DNA of 13,036 bases from Verrucomicrobia bacterium UBA6354. Lineage in GTDB: Bacteria > Verrucomicrobiota > Kiritimatiellia > RFP12 > UBA1067. Positions 7,141 through 13,036 of the stretch are shown in pieces. The number at the start of each line of letters is the position of its first letter. The stretch's first letter is position 1. The stretch is from the NCBI GenBank assembly GCA_002440145.1, contig DJRS01000074.1, positions 1 through 13,036 of the forward strand, given 5' to 3'. A model generated the notes under the pieces. The model saw only the letters and a program-made list of their open reading frames with translations. It had not been told where the DNA came from and searched no databases. Made by a program: the position numbers and the translations under genes.

Positions 7141-7469
7141 GCATGAATCTCCAGCTTTATGGAGAACTTCGCAGGCGCGCCGGGAAGCGCCGCGACGATC
7201 CGGCGCACGGCCGCCAGCTTCGGACGCACAATGAACGCCGCGGGCGCATTGCGCACAGCCAGAAACAGAGTGCCGTTCTCGAAGCGGAGCGGACGAGCCC
7301 TTAAATCGGGGAAGAGCGACTTCCACCGGTCCGCTATCTGCGCAAAGAACGGATTCCGTTCCAGATAAAGCGACTTGAACGAAAACTGGACGGCGTCGGA
7401 GAACGAGCGGAACCGGCCGCGCGACTCCGGCTCAAGAGGCTGCCAGTTCACGCCATTCTCAAACGCCAT
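7137..7469 (-). CDS. DUF721 / DciA-like protein
   Basis: This is a small (110-residue) protein resembling DUF721, the family that includes the DnaB-helicase loader DciA. The matching part is the second half: QIADRWKSLFPDLRARPLRF, then NGTLFLAVRNAPAAFIVRPK, and a C-terminal FSIKLEIH strand. This is the usual W...P.....G.L.V.v.n..w....L pattern. The start is the ATG at 7469, which shares one base with the prfB stop (TAATG). An upstream extension of the frame would run antisense-like through prfB and has no DUF721 character. Its 3' end overlaps the solute-binding protein start by 4 nt. A helicase-loading role is an inference from the family, and this short version could act differently. Confidence 0.65.
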   Translation of the reverse strand: MAFENGVNWQPLEPESRGRFRSFSDAVQFSFKSLYLERNPFFAQIADRWKSLFPDLRARPLRFENGTLFLAVRNAPAAFIVRPKLAAVRRIVAALPGAPAKFSIKLEIHA

Positions 7470-8614
7470 TACTTTGCTTCCGTCGCTTTTTTCTGCAGCC
7501 AAGCCTCGATGAACGGCTGGATATGGCCGTCCATCACGCCATTGACGTCGCTCGTTTCGTACTGCGTGCGCAGGTCTTTTACCATGGTATAGGGGCAGAA
7601 GACGTACGAACGGATCTGGGAGCCCCAGCCATTCTCGCTTTTCGCGCCATAGAAGCGGTCCATCTCGGCGCGCTTCTGGTCCTCGTAGTATTCGTAGAGC
7701 TGGGCGCGCAACATGTTCATCGCCTTTTCCTTGTTCATATGTTGCGAACGCTCTTTCTGGCACGCCACGACAATGCCCGTGGGCAAGTGCGTCAACCGGA
7801 CGGCAGAGTCGGTCTTGTTGACATGCTGGCCGCCGGCGCCGCCCGAACGGTAGGTGTCGATGCGCAGGTCTTCGTCCCGGATCTCGACGTCGATGTCGTC
7901 ATTGATCTCGGCGACCGTCTCCATCGACGCAAAAGAGGTCTGGCGGCGCTTGTTGGCGTCGAAAGGCGAAATGCGCACCAGGCGATGGATGCCGCGTTCG
8001 GCTTTGAGCATGCCGAACGCATAGGGTCCTTCCACACGGAAGTAGACATCTTTGTACCCCGCCTCCTCGCCCGGCTGGGAATCGTACTCCTCGACCTTCC
8101 AGCCCTGGCTTTCGGCATAGCGCTGATACATCCGGTAGAGCATGGCGACCCAATCGCACGCCTCGGTGCCACCCTGCCCGGCATGAAGCTTGACAAAGAC
8201 GTTGCACGCGTCGAACTTGCCGCCCAACAGGGACTGGAGCCGGATTTTGCCGAAGTAGGCGTCCGCTTTCCCGCATTCGTCGATCGTCTCGCGAAGCGCC
8301 GTCTGGCGCGACAGCCCCTCTTCCATTTCGGCGAGCTCCAGGAGGACTCCCGCATCTTCTATGGACTTCAGCAGCGCATCGTACGGTATGATATAGGCGC
8401 GTTCGGCGTTCGTGGCGGCAATGACATCGCGCGCTTTCGTCGCGTTGTTCCAGAAGTCGCCTTGAGACTGCTGCGCCTCCAGTTCGGCCATATGCGCCCG
8501 CCGCGCATCTATCTTGATGTAGGCGGCCATCTCGGCCGCCCGCTTCTTCAAATCTTCGATGCGCGAACGGACTTCTTCGCTCTCAAGAAGTTTCTCTTTT
8601 GCTTCTTCAGCCAT
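7469..8614 (-). CDS. prfB: Peptide chain release factor 2 (RF2)
   Basis: RF2 recognises UGA and UAA stop codons and triggers peptidyl-tRNA hydrolysis. The 381-residue product shows the full class-I architecture: an N-terminal coiled region (about 10-110), AGQGGTEACDWVAMLYRMY (145-163), the RF2 anticodon tripeptide SPF (216-218), and the catalytic GGQ (261-263) in RSGGAGGQHVNKTDSAVR. The Q-rich KERSQHMNK segment and WGSQIRSYV close the domain. Unlike many prfB genes it has no in-frame UGA frameshift site: the position matching the E. coli CUU-UGA site reads straight through (AAYIKID). The gap from efp is 11 nt with no clear Shine-Dalgarno sequence, suggesting dependence on efp translation. It overlaps the next gene by 1 nt. 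Confidence 0.97.
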   Translation of the reverse strand: MAEEAKEKLLESEEVRSRIEDLKKRAAEMAAYIKIDARRAHMAELEAQQSQGDFWNNATKARDVIAATNAERAYIIPYDALLKSIEDAGVLLELAEMEEGLSRQTALRETIDECGKADAYFGKIRLQSLLGGKFDACNVFVKLHAGQGGTEACDWVAMLYRMYQRYAESQGWKVEEYDSQPGEEAGYKDVYFRVEGPYAFGMLKAERGIHRLVRISPFDANKRRQTSFASMETVAEINDDIDVEIRDEDLRIDTYRSGGAGGQHVNKTDSAVRLTHLPTGIVVACQKERSQHMNKEKAMNMLRAQLYEYYEDQKRAEMDRFYGAKSENGWGSQIRSYVFCPYTMVKDLRTQYETSDVNGVMDGHIQPFIEAWLQKKATEAK

Positions 8615-8625
8615 AGCCGGACGGA

Positions 8626-9201
8626 TTACTTCGTTGAAATGCGGTCGTTGTACTCGCCGGATTCCGTGTTGATGCGGATAAGGTCGCCTTCGTTGATGAA
8701 AAGCGGCACGGCGAGCGTGTAACCGCCTTCGACCGTCGCCGGCTTCGTCACCTTGCCCGACGCCGTATTGCCCTTCACGCCCGGCTCGACCTTGACGACG
8801 CGGCGTTCGACGAGCTGCGGCAAATCGACGCCGATGACCTTGTCGTTGAAGAAAAGCGCCTTGACTTCCATCTGGTCCATCAAGAAGTACTTCTTGTCGC
8901 CCATGACCTCATAGCTGACGCGGATTTCCTCGAAGTTGTCGTCCGTGAACACAAACGCCTGGCCGTCGTCGTACGAATAAATGACCGACATCTGCGTCAG
9001 GTCCGGCTTTTCGAACTTGTCGCCCGAGCGGTAGCTCTTCGACATGCCGCCGCCCGTCATCATGTTGCGGAGCTTGCAGTTGTAGATGGCCTGTCCCTTG
9101 CCCGGCTTCGAGAAGTCGAATTCGGTGATTTCCCAAGGTTCGCCGTCAATCAAGAGCTTCACGCCTTTGTGGAGTTCGCCCGCGCCAATTACTTCGCCCA
9201 T
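8626..9201 (-). CDS. efp: Elongation factor P
   Basis: EF-P binds between the ribosomal P and E sites and relieves stalling at polyproline stretches. The 191-residue product has the KOW-like N-terminal domain with the loop SKPGKGQA, whose tip lysine K35 is the position modified in many species. An OB domain follows (VEPGVKGNTASGKVTKPATVEGG), and the C-terminal signature FINEGDLIRINTESGEY is typical. The start is fixed by a strong ribosome site, AAGGAG, 6 nt upstream of the ATG. No EpmA, EarP or YmfI-type modification gene lies in the window, so the modification state of K35 is unknown. The gene directly precedes prfB, giving a compact translation pair. Confidence 0.97.
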   Translation of the reverse strand: MGEVIGAGELHKGVKLLIDGEPWEITEFDFSKPGKGQAIYNCKLRNMMTGGGMSKSYRSGDKFEKPDLTQMSVIYSYDDGQAFVFTDDNFEEIRVSYEVMGDKKYFLMDQMEVKALFFNDKVIGVDLPQLVERRVVKVEPGVKGNTASGKVTKPATVEGGYTLAVPLFINEGDLIRINTESGEYNDRISTK

Positions 9202-9257
9202 TTGTATCTCCTTTTTTGGAACATTTCCGTTAGTTTGGTTTGTATTACATCAAAATC
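9202..9257 (-). other. 56-bp AT-rich gap between fabH and efp
   Basis: This is the only gap wider than 16 bp within the minus-strand block. It is clearly more AT-rich than its surroundings and carries the efp ribosome site at its 3' end. I see neither a hairpin with a T-run nor a convincing -35/-10 pair, though its base composition would suit an internal promoter or mRNA processing site for efp-prfB. Confidence 0.4.
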
Positions 9258-10268
9258 TCACAGATACGGCCACTTGAAGAGGGCGCCCGCCCACGTCAAG
9301 CCCGCGCCAAAGCCCGCCAGCGCGATGGTGTCTCCGTCCTTGAGCACGCCCTCGCGGACCGCTTTGTCGAGGCAAAGGGGAATCGAGGCGCCCGAGGTGT
9401 TGCCCACCGTCTCGAGGTTCATGTAGAACTTCTCGAGCGGCAGTCCCATGCGGCGCGCGACCGCCTCCAAAATGCGCTCGTTCGCCTGGTGCGCGTAGAT
9501 GCGCGCCAGATCTCCGGGCTTCATCCCGGCCTTCGCGCAAAGCCCGGACACGATTTCGTCCAGTTTCTTCACGGCGAAATTGAATACCGCCCGTCCCTGC
9601 ATCTTCATGTAGGCGATATCGCGTTGCCGCGGCGTCTCCTTGATCGGATCCGGCGAGAGCGGCTGGCGGCAACCGCCGTCCAGCGTGATGAACGCCGCGC
9701 CGGAGCCGTCCGCCCCAAGCAAAAGCGGCTTCGAGGCGACGGGACCGTTTTCTTCCGAAACGAGAACCGCCGCGCCCGCCCCGTCGCCAAAGAGCATCGA
9801 GACCGTGCGATCGCTCCAATCCACCGTGCGCGAGAGGACTTCCGCGCCGATGACGAGCGCCTTCTCGCCCGGGTGCGCCAGCAGCCAGCACCGCGCCATC
9901 TCGAGCGAATAGACAAATCCCGAACAGGCCGCCGACAAATCGTACGCCGCGGCATTCTTCGCGCCGATCTTTTCCTGGATGATGCACGCGGTGGACGGGA
10001 ACACCCCATAGTCCGGCGAGGACGTCGCCGTGACGATGAGGCCGATGGCGTCCGCCTTGACTCCGGCCGCCTCCAGCGCACGTTCCGCCGCCTGGGCGCC
10101 CAGATCGCTCGTCGCCTCGTCGTTCGCCGCAAAGTGACGCGAATGGATGCCGGTATGCGAATAGATCCACTCGTCCGAAGAATCCATGTAATCCGCGATG
10201 TCGTCATTGGTGACGACTCGCGCAGGCAGATACGAACCCGTCCCGGCAATGCGAATCGAACAGCCCAT
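9258..10268 (-). CDS. fabH: 3-oxoacyl-[acyl-carrier-protein] synthase III (KAS III)
   Basis: It starts type II fatty-acid synthesis by condensing an acyl-CoA primer with malonyl-ACP. The 336-residue thiolase-fold protein has catalytic C115 in AACSGF, H260 in AHQAN and N290 in GNTSGAS, the complete KAS III triad. It also has the N-terminal SSDEWIYSHTGI segment and the closing GFGAGLTWAG (319-328). The ATG shares one base with the ilvN stop (TGATG), and a strong ribosome site GAGGAG (10275-10280) lies 6 nt upstream. Its position right after ilvBN rather than in a fab cluster with plsX, fabD and acpP is unusual. It raises the possibility of branched-chain acyl primers, but primer preference cannot be read from the sequence. 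Confidence 0.93.
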   Translation of the reverse strand: MGCSIRIAGTGSYLPARVVTNDDIADYMDSSDEWIYSHTGIHSRHFAANDEATSDLGAQAAERALEAAGVKADAIGLIVTATSSPDYGVFPSTACIIQEKIGAKNAAAYDLSAACSGFVYSLEMARCWLLAHPGEKALVIGAEVLSRTVDWSDRTVSMLFGDGAGAAVLVSEENGPVASKPLLLGADGSGAAFITLDGGCRQPLSPDPIKETPRQRDIAYMKMQGRAVFNFAVKKLDEIVSGLCAKAGMKPGDLARIYAHQANERILEAVARRMGLPLEKFYMNLETVGNTSGASIPLCLDKAVREGVLKDGDTIALAGFGAGLTWAGALFKWPYL

Positions 10269-10528
10269 CAGCGTCTCCTCACCGTAACCTCAATGACGTT
10301 GACCTGGTTGCGCAGCTGCAGGATGACCTGCTGTATGACCTTCTCGGACGCCAGCACGTCTATCTTCATGCGCGAGACGGTGCCGTCTTCCGTAGGCCCC
10401 ACGTTCAGCGTCTGGATGTTGTACCCGCGGCCTGAGATCAAGCCGACGATCCGCGCCAGAACGCCCGGACAGTTCTCCACAAAACAGTTCAGCCGGTAAA
10501 TCTCTTCTTTCTGCTCTTTCATGTCCAT
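10268..10528 (-). CDS. ilvN: Acetolactate synthase small (regulatory) subunit, ACT domain only
   Basis: This is the regulatory subunit of acetohydroxyacid synthase, expected to stimulate the large subunit and to mediate feedback inhibition by branched-chain amino acids. The 86-residue product is a single ACT domain: YRLNCFVENCPGVLARIVGL, the SGRGYNIQTLNVGPTEDG loop and an SRMKIDV strand. It lacks the C-terminal ALS_ss_C domain of the common 160-180-residue IlvH type, and so resembles the short E. coli IlvN/IlvM form. The gene is closed by a proper stop coupled to fabH, so this is not a truncation. Starts at 10528 (Met1) and 10522 (Met3) are both served by GAGG (4 and 10 nt away). It follows ilvB by 8 nt. 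Confidence 0.88.
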   Translation of the reverse strand: MDMKEQKEEIYRLNCFVENCPGVLARIVGLISGRGYNIQTLNVGPTEDGTVSRMKIDVLASEKVIQQVILQLRNQVNVIEVTVRRR

Positions 10529-10536
10529 CCCGCCTC

Positions 10537-12276
10537 TCAGTCGAAAATCGTGTTTTCAATCGTCATGCCGCCCGGAATCATCGGATACACGTTCGCGCGC
10601 GGCTCGACAATCACCTCGACGACCGACGTTTTCCGGGAATGCACGGCTTTGCGGATCGTTTCCTCCAGCTTGGCCGGATCGATCACCCGGTATCCCTCCG
10701 CGCCATGCGCCTGGGCGAGCTTCACGAAGTCCGGCAGATAGTCGTAGGTGAGCGCCGCCTCGTCCAGATGCTCGTTCGCGCACCGCCCTTTCGGGGAGAG
10801 GATGGAGCCCACGTAATTCTTGTTGTAGACGATCTCCTGCCACTGGCGCACCATCCCGAGGCAGCTGTTGTTGATCACCACGAGCGTAATCGGCAGCTGG
10901 TGTTCGACCGCCACGACCATCTCCTCGAACGTCATCTGCGCGCCGCCGTCGCCGCACACCGAAACGATCTTCGCCTCGGGATGCGCGAACGCCGCGCCGA
11001 TCGCCGCGGGGATGCCGAAGCCCATCGTACCCATGCCGCCGGACGTCAGGAAATGCCGCGGCAGGGAGTGGCGGAAGTATTGCGCCGCCCACATCTGGTT
11101 CTGGCCCACGTCCGTGACAATCAACGCCTCGCCGTCCGTCGCCTTGTCGATGGCCTCGATGACGGCCTGCGGCATGATGACGTCCTTGTGCATCGGCTTG
11201 TAGCCGGCCGGGTGCGCCGCGCGGAAGCCTTCGACCTCCGCCAGCCACTCCGCATGGTCCGCCGCCTTGACGCGCGAAAGAACCGTGGTCAGGACATCCT
11301 TTATGTCCGCCACGATCCCGAGATTCACGCCCACGTTCTTGCCGATGGAAGCCGGGTCGCAGTCCACGTGCACGACCTTGGCTTTTTTGGCGTACGCCGA
11401 GAGCTTGCCCGTCACACGGTCCGAAAAGCGCGTCCCCAGCGCCAGCAGGAGGTCGCACGAGGCAATCGCCTTGTTCGCCGCCCACTCGCCATGCATGCCG
11501 GCCAGATGGAGCGCGAGCGGATCGTGCTCGTCGAACGAGCCGATGCCCATGAGCGTCGTCGCGACCGGGATGTTGGCACGGTGCGCCAACGCCGCCAAAT
11601 CCGCCGCCGCGCCGCTCGAGATGACACCGCCGCCCGCGAAAAGGACCGGCCGCTTGGATTCGTTGATCATCTTCGCCAAGCGGTTGAGCTGGCTCGTCGT
11701 CGCGGAAGATTCGGGGTGGTAGGCCCGAAGCGAAACGCGCTCGGGATACTGCGCGGCGGTCATGCCGCGCTGACAGTCTTTCGGAATGTCGATGACGACA
11801 GGGCCCGGCTTGCCGTGCGTGGCGATATAGAACGCCTGCGCCACGATCTCGGGAATCTCGTCCGCCGAATGCACCAGGAAGCTGTGCTTCGAAACCGCGC
11901 GCGTGATGCCCGTCGTGTCCGCCTCCTGGAACGCGTCCGTGCCGATCAGGGAAAGCGGAACCTGTCCCGAAATGAGCACCATCGGGATGCCGTCCATGCA
12001 CGCCGTCGCAAGCCCCGTCACCGTGTTCGTCGCACCCGGACCAGACGTCACCAGGCACACGCCCGGCTTGCCCGTCGCGCGCGCATAGCCATCCGCCATA
12101 TGCGCGCAGCCCTGCTCGTGGCGGCCCAGCACAAACTGGAACTTCGCCGTCCCGAGGTGGTCGAATATATCGAGAACCTGCCCTCCGGGATAACCGAAGA
12201 GCACTTCCGTGCCCGCTTTCTCCAGCGATTCAACGAGCGCTTGCGCACCCGACCTCATACCCGATTTTTCCTTCAT
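10537..12276 (-). CDS. ilvB: Acetolactate synthase large (catalytic) subunit
   Basis: This thiamine-diphosphate and FAD enzyme makes acetolactate or acetohydroxybutyrate, the first common step of valine, leucine and isoleucine synthesis. The 579-residue product has the N-terminal PYR domain with LFGYPGGQVLDIFD and catalytic E54 in GRHEQGCAHMADGYAR. A central FAD-type domain follows (about 195-340, with ALGTRFSDRVTG), then the C-terminal PP domain with GDGG (442-445) and NN (469-470) of the ThDP motif. The LGMVRQWQE segment (473-481) is typical of anabolic enzymes. The ATG at 12276 has no good ribosome site; a second in-frame ATG at 12258 has AAGGA 10 nt upstream and is a credible alternative, still leaving SGAQALVE intact. 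It is the first gene of the block, preceded by a promoter and a structured leader. Confidence 0.96.
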   Translation of the reverse strand: MKEKSGMRSGAQALVESLEKAGTEVLFGYPGGQVLDIFDHLGTAKFQFVLGRHEQGCAHMADGYARATGKPGVCLVTSGPGATNTVTGLATACMDGIPMVLISGQVPLSLIGTDAFQEADTTGITRAVSKHSFLVHSADEIPEIVAQAFYIATHGKPGPVVIDIPKDCQRGMTAAQYPERVSLRAYHPESSATTSQLNRLAKMINESKRPVLFAGGGVISSGAAADLAALAHRANIPVATTLMGIGSFDEHDPLALHLAGMHGEWAANKAIASCDLLLALGTRFSDRVTGKLSAYAKKAKVVHVDCDPASIGKNVGVNLGIVADIKDVLTTVLSRVKAADHAEWLAEVEGFRAAHPAGYKPMHKDVIMPQAVIEAIDKATDGEALIVTDVGQNQMWAAQYFRHSLPRHFLTSGGMGTMGFGIPAAIGAAFAHPEAKIVSVCGDGGAQMTFEEMVVAVEHQLPITLVVINNSCLGMVRQWQEIVYNKNYVGSILSPKGRCANEHLDEAALTYDYLPDFVKLAQAHGAEGYRVIDPAKLEETIRKAVHSRKTSVVEVIVEPRANVYPMIPGGMTIENTIFD

Positions 12277-12308
12277 AGCTTTTGTCTGCCTTGACCTTCG
12301 TCCTTACT

Positions 12309-12431
12309 TCAGGATCCCAATAAATGAACACGCTTGTCCGCCGCGAGCCTGTGCGGACAGGCAAGAGCCGCCTTCCCGCCGAAGGCGTCCACGCTGTCTA
12401 TTTGCGAATTCTCTCCAACTTTTCCAGTCAT
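12309..12431 (-). CDS. Possible 40-codon leader ORF upstream of ilvB
   Basis: An ATG only about 3 nt downstream of the predicted transcript start opens a 40-residue frame (MTGKVGENSQ...VHLLGS) ending 32 nt before ilvB. It spans the hairpins of the leader, so its translation would affect their folding. It is not a classical attenuator peptide: branched-chain codons are few and scattered, the densest group being V-H-L-L just before the stop. It has no Shine-Dalgarno site. It may be a regulatory upstream ORF or a chance open frame. Confidence 0.25.
   Translation of the reverse strand: MTGKVGENSQIDSVDAFGGKAALACPHRLAADKRVHLLGS
12335..12387 (-). promoter_or_regulatory. Structured leader of the ilvB operon with two strong hairpins
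   Basis: In the predicted ilvB leader RNA a 7-bp hairpin, CGCCTTC/GAAGGCG with a 5-nt loop (12369-12387), is followed by a 6-bp hairpin, GCCTGT/ACAGGC with a 4-nt loop (12347-12362). The second competes with an alternative 7-bp stem, TGTCCGC/GCGGACA (12335-12341 with 12353-12359, 11-nt loop). Mutually exclusive stems just before a biosynthetic operon are what a conformational switch would look like. However, no U-run follows either stem, and no known riboswitch or T-box core was recognised. Confidence 0.45.
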
Positions 12432-12440
12432 GAGGGATAT

Positions 12441-12469
12441 ATTATATCATAAATCGCCGCTTTTTGCAG
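12441..12469 (-). promoter_or_regulatory. Predicted promoter of the ilvB-to-deaminase block
   Basis: On the minus strand a perfect -10 TATAAT (12441-12446) stands 17 bp from CTGCAA (12464-12469), a weak -35 matching consensus at 3 of 6 positions. The -10 sits in an AT-rich patch that stands out from the GC-rich surroundings. Transcription would start near 12434 and give a leader of about 158 nt before ilvB. Confidence 0.55.
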
Positions 12470-12697
12470 GCAAATTCGACACCGGAAAATTGTTCGCCCC
12501 GTCCAGGCGGATGCCGCCGGCGCACAGGACGCCATCCCGCGGCGCACTGAGATGGCCAATGGGACACGGCTGCGCCGGAACGACGAACCTCTTCTCGCGG
12601 AGGAATCAACTCCGGCGCGTGTCCAAGGGGCCTGGCAAAGCCCCGCCGCCGGCTTTCCTGGGCGTCCCCGACGGCCCAAACCCGGTGCGCGCGCCTG
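12447..12697. other. Intergenic region between the YkgJ-type gene and the ilvB promoter
   Basis: No gene is supported here. Hairpin-forming sequences AAAGCC/GGCTTT (12637-12642 with 12651-12656) and GGGGC/GCCCC (12627-12631 with 12640-12644) lie 40-70 bp past the YkgJ-type stop and might end that transcript, but they lack a U-run. One minus-strand frame (12605-12447, 52 codons, no start) has a balanced, protein-like composition and might be a gene remnant. A third copy of GTTCCGGCGC, the core of the repeat at the left edge, lies at 12572-12581. Confidence 0.5.
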
Positions 12698-13036
12698 TCA
12701 CTGACGCGCCGCCAGCACGGGACAGACCGTGCCGGAATCCGGATTCGTCCACGCATGCGGGAAGGTGCGGCACTTGTCCGGTTTGACGGGGTTGATGCGG
12801 CAGAGGTTCTCCGCCGTCAACCAGACGCACGCGCCGTCCGGACGGCTCGACAGGACAAGACCGCGGCGATCCGGGGCGAGAACCGTGTCTTCCGCAATGA
12901 AAGCCGCCTCGGATTTCCCCAGAAACGCCGCGATGCGGGCTATCTCGGCATCCGAAACACGCACTATGCCGTCCGGAATCCGGCAACACGCCCCGCAACA
13001 GCGGCATTTGAAGGCGAACCCGGAAGGCGTCCCAGA
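12698..13036 (-). CDS. YkgJ-family cysteine cluster protein (5' end outside window)
   Basis: This is a small protein of the YkgJ/UPF0153 zinc- or iron-binding cysteine cluster family, whose function is poorly defined. The frame is open to the right edge. The visible 112 residues include FKCRCCGACCR near the N-terminal side (the CxxCGxCC-type cluster), then VRVSDAEIARIAAFLG, a single cysteine in GACVWL, and LCRINPVKPDKCRTFP, ending with TVCPVLAARQ. This pattern of cysteines and the C-R-T-F-P box is the family hallmark. No ATG, GTG or TTG precedes the cluster within the window, so the true start lies beyond 13036; the GTG at 12964 would cut off the cysteine cluster and is rejected. It is on the same strand as the ilvB block but 421 bp upstream, with an independent promoter for ilvB between them. 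Confidence 0.85.
   Translation of the reverse strand, partial: SGTPSGFAFKCRCCGACCRIPDGIVRVSDAEIARIAAFLGKSEAAFIAEDTVLAPDRRGLVLSSRPDGACVWLTAENLCRINPVKPDKCRTFPHAWTNPDSGTVCPVLAARQ

Noticed and set aside
5620..7326. Longer N-terminus for the solute-binding protein (start at 7326)
   Set aside because: The added residues come from translating the DUF721 gene in another frame and have no family similarity. The ATG at 7140 has GGAG at ideal spacing and the ATGA overlap.
10639..12294. 551-codon plus-strand open frame opposite ilvB
   Set aside because: ilvB has complete ThDP and FAD enzyme motifs on the minus strand; the plus-strand product is low-complexity arginine/histidine-rich sequence typical of a shadow.
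12335..12387. Classical peptide attenuator or intrinsic terminator before ilvB
   Set aside because: The hairpins are real, but no U-run follows and the leader ORF has no cluster of valine, leucine or isoleucine codons.
12442..12756. Minus-strand open frames at 12428-12679 and 12442-12756
   Set aside because: They overlap the intergenic region and the YkgJ-type 3' end, are arginine-rich, and have neither ribosome sites nor domains.
1..13036. CRISPR arrays, tRNAs, transposases, phage genes or defence systems
   Set aside because: I looked for regularly spaced repeats, tRNA T-loop signatures and recombinase or transposase motifs on both strands and saw none. The window is mainly housekeeping genes.

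Overview
The window is GC-rich bacterial DNA that is almost fully coding. It carries a two-gene sensory operon on the plus strand (300-3058) and a dense, convergent block of ten genes on the minus strand (12276 down to 3039). A partial minus-strand gene enters from the right edge. No mobile-element gene, tRNA, rRNA or CRISPR array is visible. The organism is probably Gram-negative: the sensor kinase has a signal peptide plus a large exported domain, and there is an exported-type solute-binding protein. The unusual exported domain of the kinase and the gene mix recall the PVC superphylum (Kiritimatiellota, Verrucomicrobiota or Lentisphaerota). That placement is an impression from memory and is tentative.

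Left part. Positions 1-299 are non-coding, with direct and inverted repeats and a good sigma-70-type promoter (253-281) just before the kinase. The histidine kinase (300-2429) and NarL/FixJ response regulator (2426-3058) overlap by 4 nt and form one two-component system. No target gene is evident.

Middle and right part. The minus-strand block reads, in transcription order: ilvB, ilvN (acetolactate synthase), fabH (ketoacyl-ACP synthase III), efp, prfB (elongation factor P, release factor 2), a DUF721/DciA-like gene, a peptide/nickel-type solute-binding protein, tsaB (t6A tRNA modification), cmk (CMP kinase) and a SAH/MTA deaminase-type amidohydrolase. Most junctions overlap by 1-11 nt or are separated by 8-16 nt; the only wider gap, 56 bp, precedes efp. 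The block is therefore probably one long, translationally coupled transcript. Its promoter lies near 12441-12469, with a leader of about 158 nt that holds hairpins and a 40-codon ORF. The common themes are branched-chain amino acid and fatty-acid initiation chemistry, translation, and nucleotide or methyl-cycle housekeeping.

The block ends inside the response regulator: the deaminase and regulator reading frames converge and overlap by 20 bp, with no recognisable terminator. The right edge (12698-13036) holds the 3' part of a YkgJ-type cysteine-cluster gene. The most unusual items are the kinase's repetitive exported domain, the near-leaderless kinase start, the repeat cluster at 138-210, and the structured leader of ilvB. 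No clearly new multi-gene system was found.
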